Translations under genes and position numbers: made by a program
Origin: Novosphingobium album (ex Liu et al. 2023)
Lineage (GTDB): Bacteria > Pseudomonadota > Alphaproteobacteria > Sphingomonadales > Sphingomonadaceae
NCBI RefSeq assembly: GCF_029076845.1
Contig: NZ_JARESE010000036.1
Span: 1-64,000 of the forward strand
DNA: 64,000 nt
Direction: 5' to 3'
Notes under the pieces: model-generated
Database searches by the model: none
Told to the model about the DNA's origin: nothing
What the model saw: only the letters and a program-made list of their open reading frames with translations
Shown: in pieces, positions 50,152-59,181 of the stretch
How positions within the stretch are numbered: the stretch's first letter is position 1
How the letters are laid out: the number at the start of each line of letters is the position of its first letter

Positions 50152-50996
50152 ACGGTCCGCCGCCCGCCGGACCGGAGCCGCGCGGCGGCGATCTGGTTCG
50201 CCGGCACCGGCTTTCCACGCGCATCTGGCACTGGACCAACGCGGTGACGCTGCTGGTCATGCTGATGAGCGGGCTGATGATCTTCAACGCGCACCCGCGC
50301 CTCTACTGGGGCGAATATGGCGCCAACTTCGATACCGCCTGGCTCGATATCGGCGCGACCACCGATGGCCGGGGCACGTTGCGGATCGGCGCGCTGCGGC
50401 TGGAGACGACCGGCGTGCTGGGCGTGTGGACCGATCCCGACGGGATCGAGCGCCACCGCGCCTTTCCGTGGTGGGCCACGATCCCCTCGCGCTACAGCCT
50501 GGCCGATGCGCGCATCTGGCACCTTGCCTTCGCCTGGGTGCTGGCCGGCGGGCTGCTGGTCTACCTGCTCTGGTCGCTGGCCAACGGCCACTTGCGGCGC
50601 GACATCCACATCACCGCGCGCGAATGGCGCCCTTCGCATATCTGGCATGACGTCCGCGATCACGCCCGGCTGTGCTTTCCCGCCGGGGCCGCCGCGTTGC
50701 GATACAATGTGCTGCAAAAGCTGGCCTATGCCGCCGTGCTGTTCGCCCTCATCCCGCTGATGATCGCGACGGGCCTGGCCATGTCGCCTGGCACCGATGC
50801 CTGGGCGCCGGTGCTCACCGAAATGTTCGGCGGGCGGCAATCGGCGCGCTCGATCCATTTCCTCTGCGCTTTCGCGCTGGTCGGCTTCTTCGTGGTGCAC
50901 ATCGTCATGGTCCTGCTGGCCGGGCCGTTCAACGAAGTGCGCGCGATGATCACCGGGCGTTACCGCGTGCCGCGGGAAAAGGCCCCCGTTCCATGA
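50148..50996 (+). CDS. cytochrome b561/Ni,Fe-hydrogenase b-type membrane subunit
   Basis: This 282-residue di-heme cytochrome b-like protein has four membrane helices. RLSTRIWHWTNAVTLLVMLMSGLM is helix 1 with His, and IWHLAFAWVLAGGLLVYLLW is helix 2 with His. NVLQKLAYAAVLFALIPLMIATGLAM is helix 3, and SIHFLCAFALVGFFVVHIVMVLL is helix 4 with two His. A soluble insert of about 70 residues lies between helices 1 and 2. It should pass electrons between quinone and the molybdopterin protein encoded next, in the manner of MsrQ or YedZ-like partners. Confidence 0.87.
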   Translation: MNGPPPAGPEPRGGDLVRRHRLSTRIWHWTNAVTLLVMLMSGLMIFNAHPRLYWGEYGANFDTAWLDIGATTDGRGTLRIGALRLETTGVLGVWTDPDGIERHRAFPWWATIPSRYSLADARIWHLAFAWVLAGGLLVYLLWSLANGHLRRDIHITAREWRPSHIWHDVRDHARLCFPAGAAALRYNVLQKLAYAAVLFALIPLMIATGLAMSPGTDAWAPVLTEMFGGRQSARSIHFLCAFALVGFFVVHIVMVLLAGPFNEVRAMITGRYRVPREKAPVP

Positions 50997-51760
50997 GCGG
51001 CGGGATCATCCTGTCGCGGCGCGGGCTGATCCGCGCCGGCGCGCTGGGCGCGGGCGGACTGCTGCTTTCGGGCTGCGACCGGCTCAATTCCAGCCCTGGC
51101 TTCCGCGCCGTGCTGGAAAGCGGGGAGGATCTGCACAAGGCCAGCCAGCGCCTGTTCGGGCGCGATGCGCTGGCGCGCGAATACGCGCCGTCCGAAATGT
51201 CGCCGGTGTTCCGTGCCAACGGCAGCCGCGAAGTGGCCGATGCGGCCTATCGCGCCCTGCTGGCGCAAGGCTTCGCGCCCTGGACGCTGCGGGTGGACGG
51301 GCTGGTGGCGCGGCCACTGGCGCTCCCGCTGGCCGCGCTGCGGGCCTTGCCCCAGCGCCAGCAGATCACCCGCCACGATTGCGTCGAGGGGTGGAGCGCG
51401 ATCGGCAAGTGGCAGGGCCCGCGCCTGGCCCATGTGCTCGATCTGGCGCGGCTTCGGCCGGAAGCGCGCTATCTCGTGTTCCATTGCGCCGATCGCATCG
51501 GCGGTGCGCCCTATTACGAATCGATCGACCTGGTCGATGCCTTCCATCCGCAGACGATCCTTGCCTGGCGGATGAACGATCGGCCGCTGGACGAAGCGCA
51601 TGGCGCGCCGTTGCGCCTCCGGGTCGAGCGGCAACTGGGCTACAAGCAGGCCAAGTACGTCATGCGGATCGAGGCGCGCGCCACGCTGGCCGGCCTCTAT
51701 GGCGGCAAGGGCGGCTATTGGGAGGATTCGAGCGGTTACGCCTGGTACGCTGGCATCTGA
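50993..51760 (+). CDS. molybdopterin-dependent oxidoreductase (sulfite oxidase/MsrP-like fold)
   Basis: This 255-residue enzyme has a twin-arginine-like leader (SRRGLIRAGALGAGGLLLSGC), which also reads as a lipobox. The sulfite-oxidase molybdopterin fold follows: LRVDGLVARPL, RHDCVEGWSAIGKW with the Mo-ligand Cys, and LDEAHGAPLRLRVERQLGYKQAKYVMRIE. It is periplasmic and possibly lipid-anchored. It pairs with the cytochrome b gene by a 4-nt overlap, like MsrP-MsrQ. The substrate is unknown; sulfite, sulfoxide or another compound is possible. Confidence 0.87.
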   Translation: MSGGIILSRRGLIRAGALGAGGLLLSGCDRLNSSPGFRAVLESGEDLHKASQRLFGRDALAREYAPSEMSPVFRANGSREVADAAYRALLAQGFAPWTLRVDGLVARPLALPLAALRALPQRQQITRHDCVEGWSAIGKWQGPRLAHVLDLARLRPEARYLVFHCADRIGGAPYYESIDLVDAFHPQTILAWRMNDRPLDEAHGAPLRLRVERQLGYKQAKYVMRIEARATLAGLYGGKGGYWEDSSGYAWYAGI

Positions 51761-51841
51761 TCGTTCCGTCGCATTTGGCCCGCGCCGGCCCGCCCGGGCA
51801 ATGGTCCGAAATGGACTGATACGCTACCTTGCCACGCGGCC

Positions 51842-52366
51842 ATGACCCGATTCGCCGCCTTGCTGCTCGCCGCTCTTGCTTGCGTGCTTTTGCCGCAAGC
51901 GGCGCTGGCGCAAGTGCTGCTCTCGTTCCAGAGCTTCAACGGCTCGATGTTCGCCGGCCGCTATCCGCACACCTTCATCGTCCTGCGCGGCGCGCTGGAC
52001 GAGACCGGCCAGAAGATCGACGAGAATTACGGCTATACCGCCCGGCATGTCTCGCTCGACGTGCTGTCGAAGGACGTGCCGGCGATGATCTACGTCGAAA
52101 AGCCCAAATACATCGAATCGACCAATCGCCATTTCACCGTGCCGATCAGCGACGCGCAGTACCGCGCGATCCGGGCCGAAGTGAACCTGTGGCGCAACGA
52201 GCCCTACAACCTCGACAAGCACAACTGCGTGCACTTCGTCGCCAGGATCGCGGAAATCGTCGGCATCCGCGCCGATGTGCCGGCCAATCTGGTGCGCAAG
52301 CCGAAGGCGTGGCTCAACTATGTCGGCCACAACAATCCCTGGCTGAACGGGAAGATCTTCGACTGA
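51842..52366 (+). CDS. secreted Cys/His protein, possibly papain-like, of unknown function
   Basis: This 174-residue exported protein has a signal peptide (LLLAALACVLLPQAALA). The mature part contains FAGRYPHTFIVLRG, YGYTARHVSLDVLS and LDKHNCVHFVARIAEIVG. A His in an early strand and the HNCVHF segment recall permuted papain-like (NlpC/P60, YiiX, LRAT) folds, but I cannot confirm the family. No lipobox is present. It is convergent with the NTF2 gene, whose stop lies directly adjacent. Confidence 0.6.
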   Translation: MTRFAALLLAALACVLLPQAALAQVLLSFQSFNGSMFAGRYPHTFIVLRGALDETGQKIDENYGYTARHVSLDVLSKDVPAMIYVEKPKYIESTNRHFTVPISDAQYRAIRAEVNLWRNEPYNLDKHNCVHFVARIAEIVGIRADVPANLVRKPKAWLNYVGHNNPWLNGKIFD

Positions 52367-52831
52367 CTAGCGGCTGTTTGCCACGGCCGACCGGAACAGG
52401 CTGTTGTCCGCTTCCCAGTCCATCCGCACGCGGCGATGGGCGATCAGCCAGCGGTCGGCGACCTTGCGGAAGCTGTCGAGATAATAGCCTGCGTGATCGG
52501 GGCCGATATCGGTCCAGGCGACCCAGTAGGTGCGGGCGCGCGCGCTGTCGGGCCCGGTCAGGTCGATCTTCGCGGTGGAAAGGTGGTGGCGCACGAAGCT
52601 GGCCCCGTGGGTGCCGCCCTCGCCCGCCAGCCAGCGTTCCTGCCACGCCCGGATCGCGGCGCGCCCTTCATAGCGGAACGCGCGATCGGCGGGCACATGC
52701 TCGCTTTCCATCACCGCGTCCTCGGTGAAGCAGGCGACGAAATCGTCGATCTTCAGCCGGTCGCCCGCGGTGGTGTATTGCGCCATGGTATCGCGGATCG
52801 CCTCGCGGGCGAGCAGATCGTCGAGCGTCAC
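52367..52831 (-). CDS. NTF2-like (SnoaL/DUF4440 type) protein
   Basis: This 154-residue NTF2-fold protein has TLDDLLAREAIRDTMAQYTTAGDRLKIDDFVACFTEDAVME, a signature of small polyketide-cyclase-like or dehydratase proteins. RTYWVAWTDIGPDHAGYYLDSFRKV follows. The start is GTG 52831, which overlaps the SDR stop by 4 nt. A second NTF2-like gene is two positions upstream (53601). Such pairs beside an SDR often sit in catabolic gene sets; the substrate is unknown. Confidence 0.8.
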   Translation of the reverse strand: MTLDDLLAREAIRDTMAQYTTAGDRLKIDDFVACFTEDAVMESEHVPADRAFRYEGRAAIRAWQERWLAGEGGTHGASFVRHHLSTAKIDLTGPDSARARTYWVAWTDIGPDHAGYYLDSFRKVADRWLIAHRRVRMDWEADNSLFRSAVANSR

Positions 52832-53604
52832 GACATCACCAGCCCGGCATCGACATTGATCGACTGGCCGGTGATCGTGCGCGCCTGATCGGAGGCGAGG
52901 AACAGCGCCAGATTGGCGACATCCTCGGGCGTGCTGAAGGTCTTGAGCGGCAGCGGCGCCTGGATGCCGGCGGCGATCTCTTCCACGCTCACGCCCTGCT
53001 CGTCGGCGATCCGCTTCATGTAGTTGATCATCAGGTCGGTGCCGATCGCGCCGGGAACCACGCAGTTGCAGCGGATGTTGAACTGCCCCACTTCCTTCGC
53101 CGTCACCTTGGTGAGGATGCGCAGCGCGCCCTTGGCGGCGGAATAGTGGCTCTTGCGCACCATGCCGTCCCAGCCCGCGCCGCTGGAGAAGTTGATGATG
53201 GCGCCGCTCCTGCGCTCGATCATCGATCGGTTGAGCACTTCGCGCGTGCACAGCATCGCGGCCATGCAATCGACCTTGTAGGTATCAAGGAAGTTGTCGA
53301 CCGTCTGTTCCCAGATGTACTTGTCGGTGCCGGGCACCGCGGCGTTGTTCATCATCACGTCGACCTGGCCCCAGCGGCTCATCGCCGCCTCGACCATCGC
53401 GGCGACATCCGCCTCGTCGGTGACATCGGCCTGCACCGCGACGGCGGCATCGCCGATCGCCGCGGCGGCTTCCTCCACCAGATCCTTGCGCCGCGCGGCC
53501 AGCACCAGCTTCGCGCCCTCGGCTGCCATCATCCTGGCCATCACCGGGCCCAGGCCGCTGCTGGCGCCCGTGATGATCGCGACCTTGCCTGCGAAGCGGT
53601 TCAT
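52828..53604 (-). CDS. short-chain dehydrogenase/reductase (classical SDR)
   Basis: This 258-residue SDR has the cofactor motif TGASSGLG at residues 13-20, AARRKDL after strand 2 (Arg suggests NADP), NNAAVPG, catalytic Ser in INFSSGAG and YSAAK. The C-terminal PLKTFSTPEDVANLALFLASDQARTITGQSINVDAG is typical of FabG-like proteins. It overlaps both NTF2-like neighbours by 4 nt, forming a three-gene operon, probably for oxidation of a hydroxylated metabolite. Confidence 0.9.
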   Translation of the reverse strand: MNRFAGKVAIITGASSGLGPVMARMMAAEGAKLVLAARRKDLVEEAAAAIGDAAVAVQADVTDEADVAAMVEAAMSRWGQVDVMMNNAAVPGTDKYIWEQTVDNFLDTYKVDCMAAMLCTREVLNRSMIERRSGAIINFSSGAGWDGMVRKSHYSAAKGALRILTKVTAKEVGQFNIRCNCVVPGAIGTDLMINYMKRIADEQGVSVEEIAAGIQAPLPLKTFSTPEDVANLALFLASDQARTITGQSINVDAGLVMS

Positions 53605-54104
53605 ATCGCGATGACCTTGCGCATGGTTTCATGGCTTTCGGGCGATCCGTTCAGCGCGCGGTTGAACCGCTCGACGATGCGCCAGCCATCGGCGGTGCGC
53701 CGCAGCGTCCAGTGGTTCACCGCCGCGCGCCAGAGGAACCAGCGATCCTCCTCGCGCAGCACCACGAACGAATAGCCGACCGCTTGCGCATCATCGCCAT
53801 CGACGGTGATCCTGGGCGTGCCGGTCAGGTGCGCGCAGCCGGTGGCGACCAGATCGAGATGGCCTTGCCAGTGATACATGCCGGCGATCTCGTCCGGCGC
53901 GGTCAGCCGGATCGAGCCGCCTTCGGGATTGGTGAAATTGTAGCCGCCGCCCTCGACCCAGAGCTCGCCTGCTTCCCTGGCCGTCGCGCTGTCGACCAGC
54001 GGGCCGTAGGTATTGAGCAGGTTGAGGATCGCAAGGTGATCCTCCGCCGCCCGCAATCGTGCTTCCAGCGCGGCGAAGCGCTCCTCGATGGCTTGATCCG
54101 ACAT
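53601..54104 (-). CDS. SnoaL/NTF2-like protein
   Basis: This 167-residue protein starts MSDQAIEERFAALEARLRAAEDHLAILNLLNTYGPLVDS. That is the typical helical opening of the SnoaL_4 group, followed by LWVEGG, TAPDEIAGMYHW, and WFLWRAAVNHWTLRRTADGWRIVER. ATG 54104 has GGGAGAG upstream and is preferred to the frame start at 54122. It is first in the NTF2-SDR-NTF2 operon. Confidence 0.82.
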   Translation of the reverse strand: MSDQAIEERFAALEARLRAAEDHLAILNLLNTYGPLVDSATAREAGELWVEGGGYNFTNPEGGSIRLTAPDEIAGMYHWQGHLDLVATGCAHLTGTPRITVDGDDAQAVGYSFVVLREEDRWFLWRAAVNHWTLRRTADGWRIVERFNRALNGSPESHETMRKVIAI

Positions 54105-54195
54105 GGTCTCTCCCGCATGCATTCGTTGTCGAACAGATGTTCAACGCGGCATCGGCGGAAGGGTCAATCCCCGTTTGGGGATAATGCCGTATCGC

Positions 54196-54759
54196 CTACC
54201 AGTCGAACCAGCGGCCGCGCACGCGCCTTGCGGCAATCCCGTCGCCATCGCTGTCGGCATAAGTCGTGCCGGCCACGCCCTGGCCCTCGCGCACGGCCTT
54301 TGCCTCGGCCTCGGCGCGCGCGGCGCGCAATTCGGCTTCGTGCACCCTGTCCTCGGCGCGGCGGGCGAACAGTTCGCCGCGCCGCTCGCTGCGGATCGCG
54401 TAATAGTGCGACCACATCTGGCTATGCGCGAAAGCCAGGAACAGCCCGCCGATGATCGCCAGGTTCTTCAGCGCCATCACGCCCTGCACCGGATCGGTGA
54501 AGCGGTTGTGGAAGAACAGGATGGTCAGCGCCACGAACACCGTGAGCAGGATCGCGACCAGCCTGACCATGAAGCCCAGCGCCAGGCAGAGCCCGGCGAG
54601 CAGTTCGAACAGGCCCACCGGAATGGCAAGGCCGCCGGGTAGCCCCGCGCCGACGATCATCGTCTCGGTCGCGGAAACGTCCAGCAGCTTGCCGGCCCCC
54701 GAAACAATGAAAATCAGCGCCAGCAGCAGGCGTCCGATAATGGCCGCGATCTTCGACAT
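54196..54759 (-). CDS. DoxX-family membrane protein
   Basis: This 187-residue protein is of the DoxX/DoxD family with four helices: GRLLLALIFIVSGAGKLLD, LAIPVGLFELLAGLCLALGF, AILLTVFVALTILFFHN, and MALKNLAIIGGLFLAFA. A charged C-terminal tail of about 65 residues (HEAELRAARAEAEAKAVREG) ends in a DSDGDGIAARR turn resembling a calcium-binding loop. ATG 54759 follows GGGAGAG. The function is uncertain; some DoxX proteins act in redox or sulfur stress. Confidence 0.85.
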   Translation of the reverse strand: MSKIAAIIGRLLLALIFIVSGAGKLLDVSATETMIVGAGLPGGLAIPVGLFELLAGLCLALGFMVRLVAILLTVFVALTILFFHNRFTDPVQGVMALKNLAIIGGLFLAFAHSQMWSHYYAIRSERRGELFARRAEDRVHEAELRAARAEAEAKAVREGQGVAGTTYADSDGDGIAARRVRGRWFDW

Positions 54760-54832
54760 GTCATGCTCTCCCGGCATGGAAATTCATGCCGGAATAGCGG
54801 ATGGCGGGCCGGATGGTTCCCGGCGCGGCCAA

Positions 54833-55387
54833 TCACAGCCGGGGCAGCGTTACCCCCTGCTGGCCCATGTACTTGCCGGCGCGATCGGCATAGCTGATCT
54901 CGCACGGCTCGTTGCCTTGCAGGAACAGGAACTGGCACGCGCCTTCGTTGGCATAGATCTTCGCCGGCAGCGGCGTGGTGTTCGAGAATTCGAGCGTGAC
55001 GTGCCCTTCCCAGCCCGGCTCCAGCGGCGTGACGTTCACGATGATGCCGCAGCGCGCATATGTCGATTTGCCCAGGCAGATCACCAGCACGTCGCGCGGC
55101 ACGCGGAAATATTCGACCGTGCGCGCGAGCGCGAAGGAATTGGGCGGGATCACGCAGACGTCGGTCTTGCGATCGACGAAGCTGTTCGCGGCGAAATCCT
55201 TGGGATCGACCACGGCGCTGTCGACATTGGTGAAGATCTTGAAATCGTCCGCCACGCGCGCGTCATAGCCATAGGAGGAAAGGCCATAGGATATGCAGCC
55301 GTCGCGCCGCTGCGCCTCCACGAAAGGCTCGATCATGCCGTTTTCGGTGGCCTGCCGCCTTATCCACTTGTCGCTGAGAATCGCCAT
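54833..55387 (-). CDS. dcd: dCTP deaminase
   Basis: This 184-residue trimeric dCTP deaminase starts [39 protein letters not shown] (nucleotide binding) and [23 protein letters not shown] with the catalytic Glu are present. It ends in [17 protein letters not shown]. It converts dCTP to dUTP for thymidylate synthesis. It is probably transcribed alone. Confidence 0.97.
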   Translation of the reverse strand: MAILSDKWIRRQATENGMIEPFVEAQRRDGCISYGLSSYGYDARVADDFKIFTNVDSAVVDPKDFAANSFVDRKTDVCVIPPNSFALARTVEYFRVPRDVLVICLGKSTYARCGIIVNVTPLEPGWEGHVTLEFSNTTPLPAKIYANEGACQFLFLQGNEPCEISYADRAGKYMGQQGVTLPRL

Positions 55388-55461
55388 GGGGGCTGCTTAA
55401 TCGGTCAACATCGCGCTGTCATCGCCGCGTGTCATACTCGGTGAACAAGCCTGCCTCGCGG

Positions 55462-56541
55462 TCAGTCGATCGCCTGGGCCTTCCTGGAGCGGCGGCGGCG
55501 GGCGAAGAGCAGTCCCGCCGCGGCAAGGGCGAACAGGCCGAACGCTTCGGGTTCGGGCACTGCGGTCGATCCGCCCGAACTGCCGCCGCCCGAGCTACTG
55601 CCCGGCTGGCCGCTGGGGGGATAGTAGCCGCCGGCATAAGTGCCCACGTGCATTTCGCCGTTCTGCAGCAGGTTGCCGAAGACCGCGGAACCCTGGATGT
55701 AGTTGAACGTCTGCGTATCGGCTTTCGGTGCCAGCACACTGCCGCCCCATGCCGTGGTCAGGGTCAGGTCGGCCGCGTCCTTGAAGTTCCAGATGACATG
55801 CTCGCCCAGATTGGCGGTGCCGCCGAGGAAATTGTCGTTCAGCCTGATCGAGCTGCCCGCAACATTGACGATCGCCGTGTCCGCCCCGTTCAGATTGAAC
55901 TGGATCTCACCGATGCTGTCGAGCTGGGCGGCGGTGATGTTGAACACGGCCACCCCGTCGGCGCCGGGCACGGCGTTGAACGTACCGCGATTGCCGCTGA
56001 TCTGAAGCTGGCTGTCCGCATCCAGCGTGCCGAGCTGATAGGACAGCTCGTTCATGCTCGTGGTGATAAGGCTCTTGTCCTGCTGCAAGTCCTGCGCGAA
56101 CTGCGGGTTTGATGTGGCGAGGCCGGAGTTGACCGTGTTCTGGTTGACATTGGTGTTCGCGATCGTGCCCCCGACCTGCACCGTCTGCGGATCGCCATTG
56201 AGGTTGAAGCCGCTGTTGACGTTGCCGCCGACGATCGCGCCCGATCCGTTGTTCAGGTTCTTCGTGCCGCCATTCACATCGCCGACCACGACCAGCCCGG
56301 GCTGGCCGTTGCTCGACGGCGTGCCGGGCTTGATGTTGTAGTTGGATGAATTGCCGGTCAGGTCGCCACCGACGAAGGTACGCCCTTCCACTTCGGAACT
56401 GGAAGTGAGGTTGCCCAGAACGATAAGGTTCCATTCGCGCAGGGCATCGGTGCCGACCGGAACGCCCGCCATCGCGGGAGCAGCCATGGCGACCGACGCC
56501 AGAAGCGCGCCGATCGTGGAAGTGAAATGCCGCTTAACCAT
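55462..56541 (-). CDS. choice-of-anchor A domain protein with PEP-CTERM sorting signal
   Basis: This 359-residue exported protein has a signal peptide (LLASVAMAAPAMA) and an Asn/Gly-rich beta-helix-like domain (WNLIVLGNLTSSSEVEGRTFVGGDLTG, VIWNFKDAADLTL) of the choice-of-anchor A family. A Ser/Gly-rich linker follows. The C-terminal VPEPEAFGLFALAAAGLLFARRRR has a PEP motif, a membrane helix and an Arg cluster: a PEP-CTERM signal cut by an exosortase not seen here. It is likely a surface or biofilm-matrix protein. Codon use is less GC-rich in its Asn-rich core, as expected. Confidence 0.9.
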   Translation of the reverse strand: MVKRHFTSTIGALLASVAMAAPAMAGVPVGTDALREWNLIVLGNLTSSSEVEGRTFVGGDLTGNSSNYNIKPGTPSSNGQPGLVVVGDVNGGTKNLNNGSGAIVGGNVNSGFNLNGDPQTVQVGGTIANTNVNQNTVNSGLATSNPQFAQDLQQDKSLITTSMNELSYQLGTLDADSQLQISGNRGTFNAVPGADGVAVFNITAAQLDSIGEIQFNLNGADTAIVNVAGSSIRLNDNFLGGTANLGEHVIWNFKDAADLTLTTAWGGSVLAPKADTQTFNYIQGSAVFGNLLQNGEMHVGTYAGGYYPPSGQPGSSSGGGSSGGSTAVPEPEAFGLFALAAAGLLFARRRRSRKAQAID

Positions 56542-56702
56542 ATTTCCTGACTCTGGCGCAATGCACGGGAAGCTTGTCGTTCAGCGATTCTCACGCCTAT
56601 TGGTTGCCAATTCGTGTGCAAGCGCGGTTTTGCGGCTGGGTGTGGGCGGGCGATCGCTGCCCGGTGGACCCTGCCTTATCCGGCGATTAAGAACTGCATG
56701 GT

Positions 56703-57854
56703 ATGGACGCGGCCATGACCGCACCGCTCCGCATCCTCGTGATCTTCGGCACGCGCCCCGAAGCGATCAAGCTGTTCCCCGTCGTCCACGCGCTCAAGGC
56801 CGATCCGCGTTTCGAATGCGTGGTCTGCGTCTCGGCGCAGCATCGCCAGATGCTTGACCAGGTGCTCGATATCGCGGGGATCGTGCCCGATCACGATCTT
56901 GACGTGATGCAGCCCGACCAGACGCTGGACGCGCTCACCGCCAACCTGCTCGTCGGGCTGGGCCAGGTAATGGACGCGGTCCGCCCGGACCGGGTGATCG
57001 TGCAGGGCGATACGGCGACGGCGATGTGCGGCGCGCTCGCCGCCTATTACCGCAAGGTGCCGGTCGATCATGTCGAGGCGGGCCTGCGCTCCTACAACAT
57101 CTATCACCCCTGGCCCGAGGAGGTGAACCGCAAGATCATCGGCGCGATGGCCAGCCTGCACTTCGCGCCGACCGAAACCGCCGCCGGCGCGCTCAAGGCC
57201 GAGGCGGTCGATCCCGCGCGCGTCCATGTCACCGGCAATACCGTGATCGATGCATTGCACTGGGTGACGGCGCGCATCGCCGCCGCGCCCGCGCTGGCAA
57301 GCGGGCTGGCCGATCTGGAAGCGCGCTTTGCCGGCAAGCGGATCATCGGCGTGACCAGCCACCGGCGCGAGAACTTCGGCGAAGGCATGGAAGGGATTGC
57401 CGAGGCCATCCGCACCATCGCCCGGCGGCCGGACGTGGCGGTGATCTTCCCCGTCCACCTCAACCCCAACGTGCGCAAGGTGATGAACGAGGGCCTGGCG
57501 GGGCTGGACAATGTCGCGCTGATCGAGCCGCTCGACTATCCGCACTTCGCCCGCCTGCTCGATCTGGCCGAGATCATGCTGACCGACAGCGGCGGCGTGC
57601 AGGAGGAAGCGCCCGCGCTCGGCAAGCCGGTGCTGGTGATGCGCGAGACCACCGAACGGCCCGAGGGCGTGGCGGCTGGAACCGCGAAACTCGTCGGCAC
57701 ATCGGCCGCGACGATCGTTACCGAATTATCAACCCTGCTCGACGATAAGGGCGCTTACGAAGCCATGGCGCGGGCCCACAACCCTTTCGGGGACGGCCAC
57801 GCCGCGGCGCGTATCGTGGAGCTGCTCGCCAATGAAATCGGACACGAAACCTGA
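56703..57854 (+). CDS. wecB: UDP-N-acetylglucosamine 2-epimerase (non-hydrolysing)
   Basis: This 383-residue enzyme has the WecB signatures LRILVIFGTRPEAIKLFPVVHAL and VQGDTATAMCGALAAYYRKVPVDHVEAGLRSY. PWPEEVNRKI, VTSHRRENFG, and TDSGGVQEEAPALGKPVLVMRETTERPEGV complete the set. It interconverts UDP-GlcNAc and UDP-ManNAc. ATG 56703 or 56715 are both possible starts; neither has a strong ribosome-binding site. The end overlaps wecC by 23 nt. Confidence 0.96.
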   Translation: MDAAMTAPLRILVIFGTRPEAIKLFPVVHALKADPRFECVVCVSAQHRQMLDQVLDIAGIVPDHDLDVMQPDQTLDALTANLLVGLGQVMDAVRPDRVIVQGDTATAMCGALAAYYRKVPVDHVEAGLRSYNIYHPWPEEVNRKIIGAMASLHFAPTETAAGALKAEAVDPARVHVTGNTVIDALHWVTARIAAAPALASGLADLEARFAGKRIIGVTSHRRENFGEGMEGIAEAIRTIARRPDVAVIFPVHLNPNVRKVMNEGLAGLDNVALIEPLDYPHFARLLDLAEIMLTDSGGVQEEAPALGKPVLVMRETTERPEGVAAGTAKLVGTSAATIVTELSTLLDDKGAYEAMARAHNPFGDGHAAARIVELLANEIGHET

Positions 57855-59136
57855 CGTCTGCGTCGTCGGGCTGGGTTATATCGGACTTCCCACCGCCGCC
57901 GTGATCGCCCGCGCCGGGTGCAAGGTGCTGGGCATCGACGTTTCGCAAAAGGTCGTCGACACGATCAATCGCGGCGAGATCCATATCGAGGAAGTCGATC
58001 TGGATGGCCTGGTCCACGGCGTCGTCTCGCGCGGGCTGCTGTCCGCCTCCACCGAAGTGGCGCCCGCCGATGTCTTCGTGATCGCGGTGCCCACGCCGTT
58101 CGACAAGGATCATGCGCCCGATGTCTCGTATGTGCTGGCCGCCGGCCGCACGATCGCGCCGGTGCTGAAGGCGGGCGACGTGGTGATCCTCGAATCGACC
58201 TCGCCGGTCGGCACCACCGAGCAGCTTCGCGATATGATCGCGACGATGCGCCCGGACCTGAAAGTGCCCGGCCTCGTCCGCGAAACCCCCGACATCGCCA
58301 TCGCCTATTGCCCCGAGCGCGTGCTGCCCGGCCGCATCCTCGAAGAGCTGACCAACAACGACCGTTCGATCGGCGGCATCACGCCCCGCTGCGCAAGGAA
58401 GGCGCTGGCCTTCTACAAGCGCTTCGTGCGCGGCGAATGCGTCACCACCGATGCCCGTTCTGCGGAAATGACCAAGCTGGTCGAGAACGCCTATCGCGAC
58501 GTCAACATCGCCTTCGCCAACGAACTTTCGATCGTTGCGGACAAGATGGGCCTCGATGTCTGGGAAGTGATCCGGCTGGCCAATCGCCATCCGCGCGTCA
58601 ACATCCTCTCGCCCGGGCCGGGCGTGGGCGGCCACTGCATCGCGGTCGATCCCTGGTTCATCGTCCACGGCGCGCCAGAGGAAACCCCGCTGATCCGCAC
58701 CGCGCGCGGCGTCAACGACGGCAAGATGCACCATGTGATCCGCAAGGCGGACGAACTGGTCGCCGCGCATCCCGACGCCAGGGTCGCCTGCCTCGGCCTC
58801 GCCTTCAAGGCCAACATCGACGATTTCCGCGAAAGCCCGGCGCGCTTCGTCACTTCGCGGCTGGCGCGCAAGTACGGCGCGCGCATCCACATCGTCGAGC
58901 CTTATGCCGCCGAGCTGCCGATCGAGTTCACCGACACCGGCGCCACCCAGATCGACATCGACACCGCGCTGGAGGAATGCGAGATCCTGATCGTGCTGGT
59001 GGACCATGACGTGTTCCGCGTCGTCCCGCTGGCCGAGCGCGCCGACAAGCTGGTCTACGACACGCGCGGCATCTGGCCCGACCAGCCCCGGCGCGAAGCC
59101 GACGACAGCCCCGGCCTGCGCCTCGCGGCGGGCTGA
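57832..59136 (+). CDS. wecC: UDP-N-acetyl-D-mannosamine dehydrogenase
   Basis: This 434-residue UDP-sugar dehydrogenase has the NAD-binding start VCVVGLGYIGLPTAAVIARAG, IAVPTPFD, CPERVLPGRILEEL, and KLVENAYRDVNIAFANEL. GVGGHCIAVDP carries the catalytic Cys. It oxidises UDP-ManNAc to UDP-ManNAcA for an acidic surface polysaccharide. Together with wecB it forms a two-gene operon away from the main polysaccharide locus. A weak CGGCGA/TCGCCG dyad at about 59150-59178 may end transcription. Confidence 0.96.
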   Translation: MKSDTKPDVCVVGLGYIGLPTAAVIARAGCKVLGIDVSQKVVDTINRGEIHIEEVDLDGLVHGVVSRGLLSASTEVAPADVFVIAVPTPFDKDHAPDVSYVLAAGRTIAPVLKAGDVVILESTSPVGTTEQLRDMIATMRPDLKVPGLVRETPDIAIAYCPERVLPGRILEELTNNDRSIGGITPRCARKALAFYKRFVRGECVTTDARSAEMTKLVENAYRDVNIAFANELSIVADKMGLDVWEVIRLANRHPRVNILSPGPGVGGHCIAVDPWFIVHGAPEETPLIRTARGVNDGKMHHVIRKADELVAAHPDARVACLGLAFKANIDDFRESPARFVTSRLARKYGARIHIVEPYAAELPIEFTDTGATQIDIDTALEECEILIVLVDHDVFRVVPLAERADKLVYDTRGIWPDQPRREADDSPGLRLAAG

Positions 59137-59181
59137 AGCCGGTGAAAAGCGGCGAGCGGCCCGCCGGGTCGTTCGCCGAGC

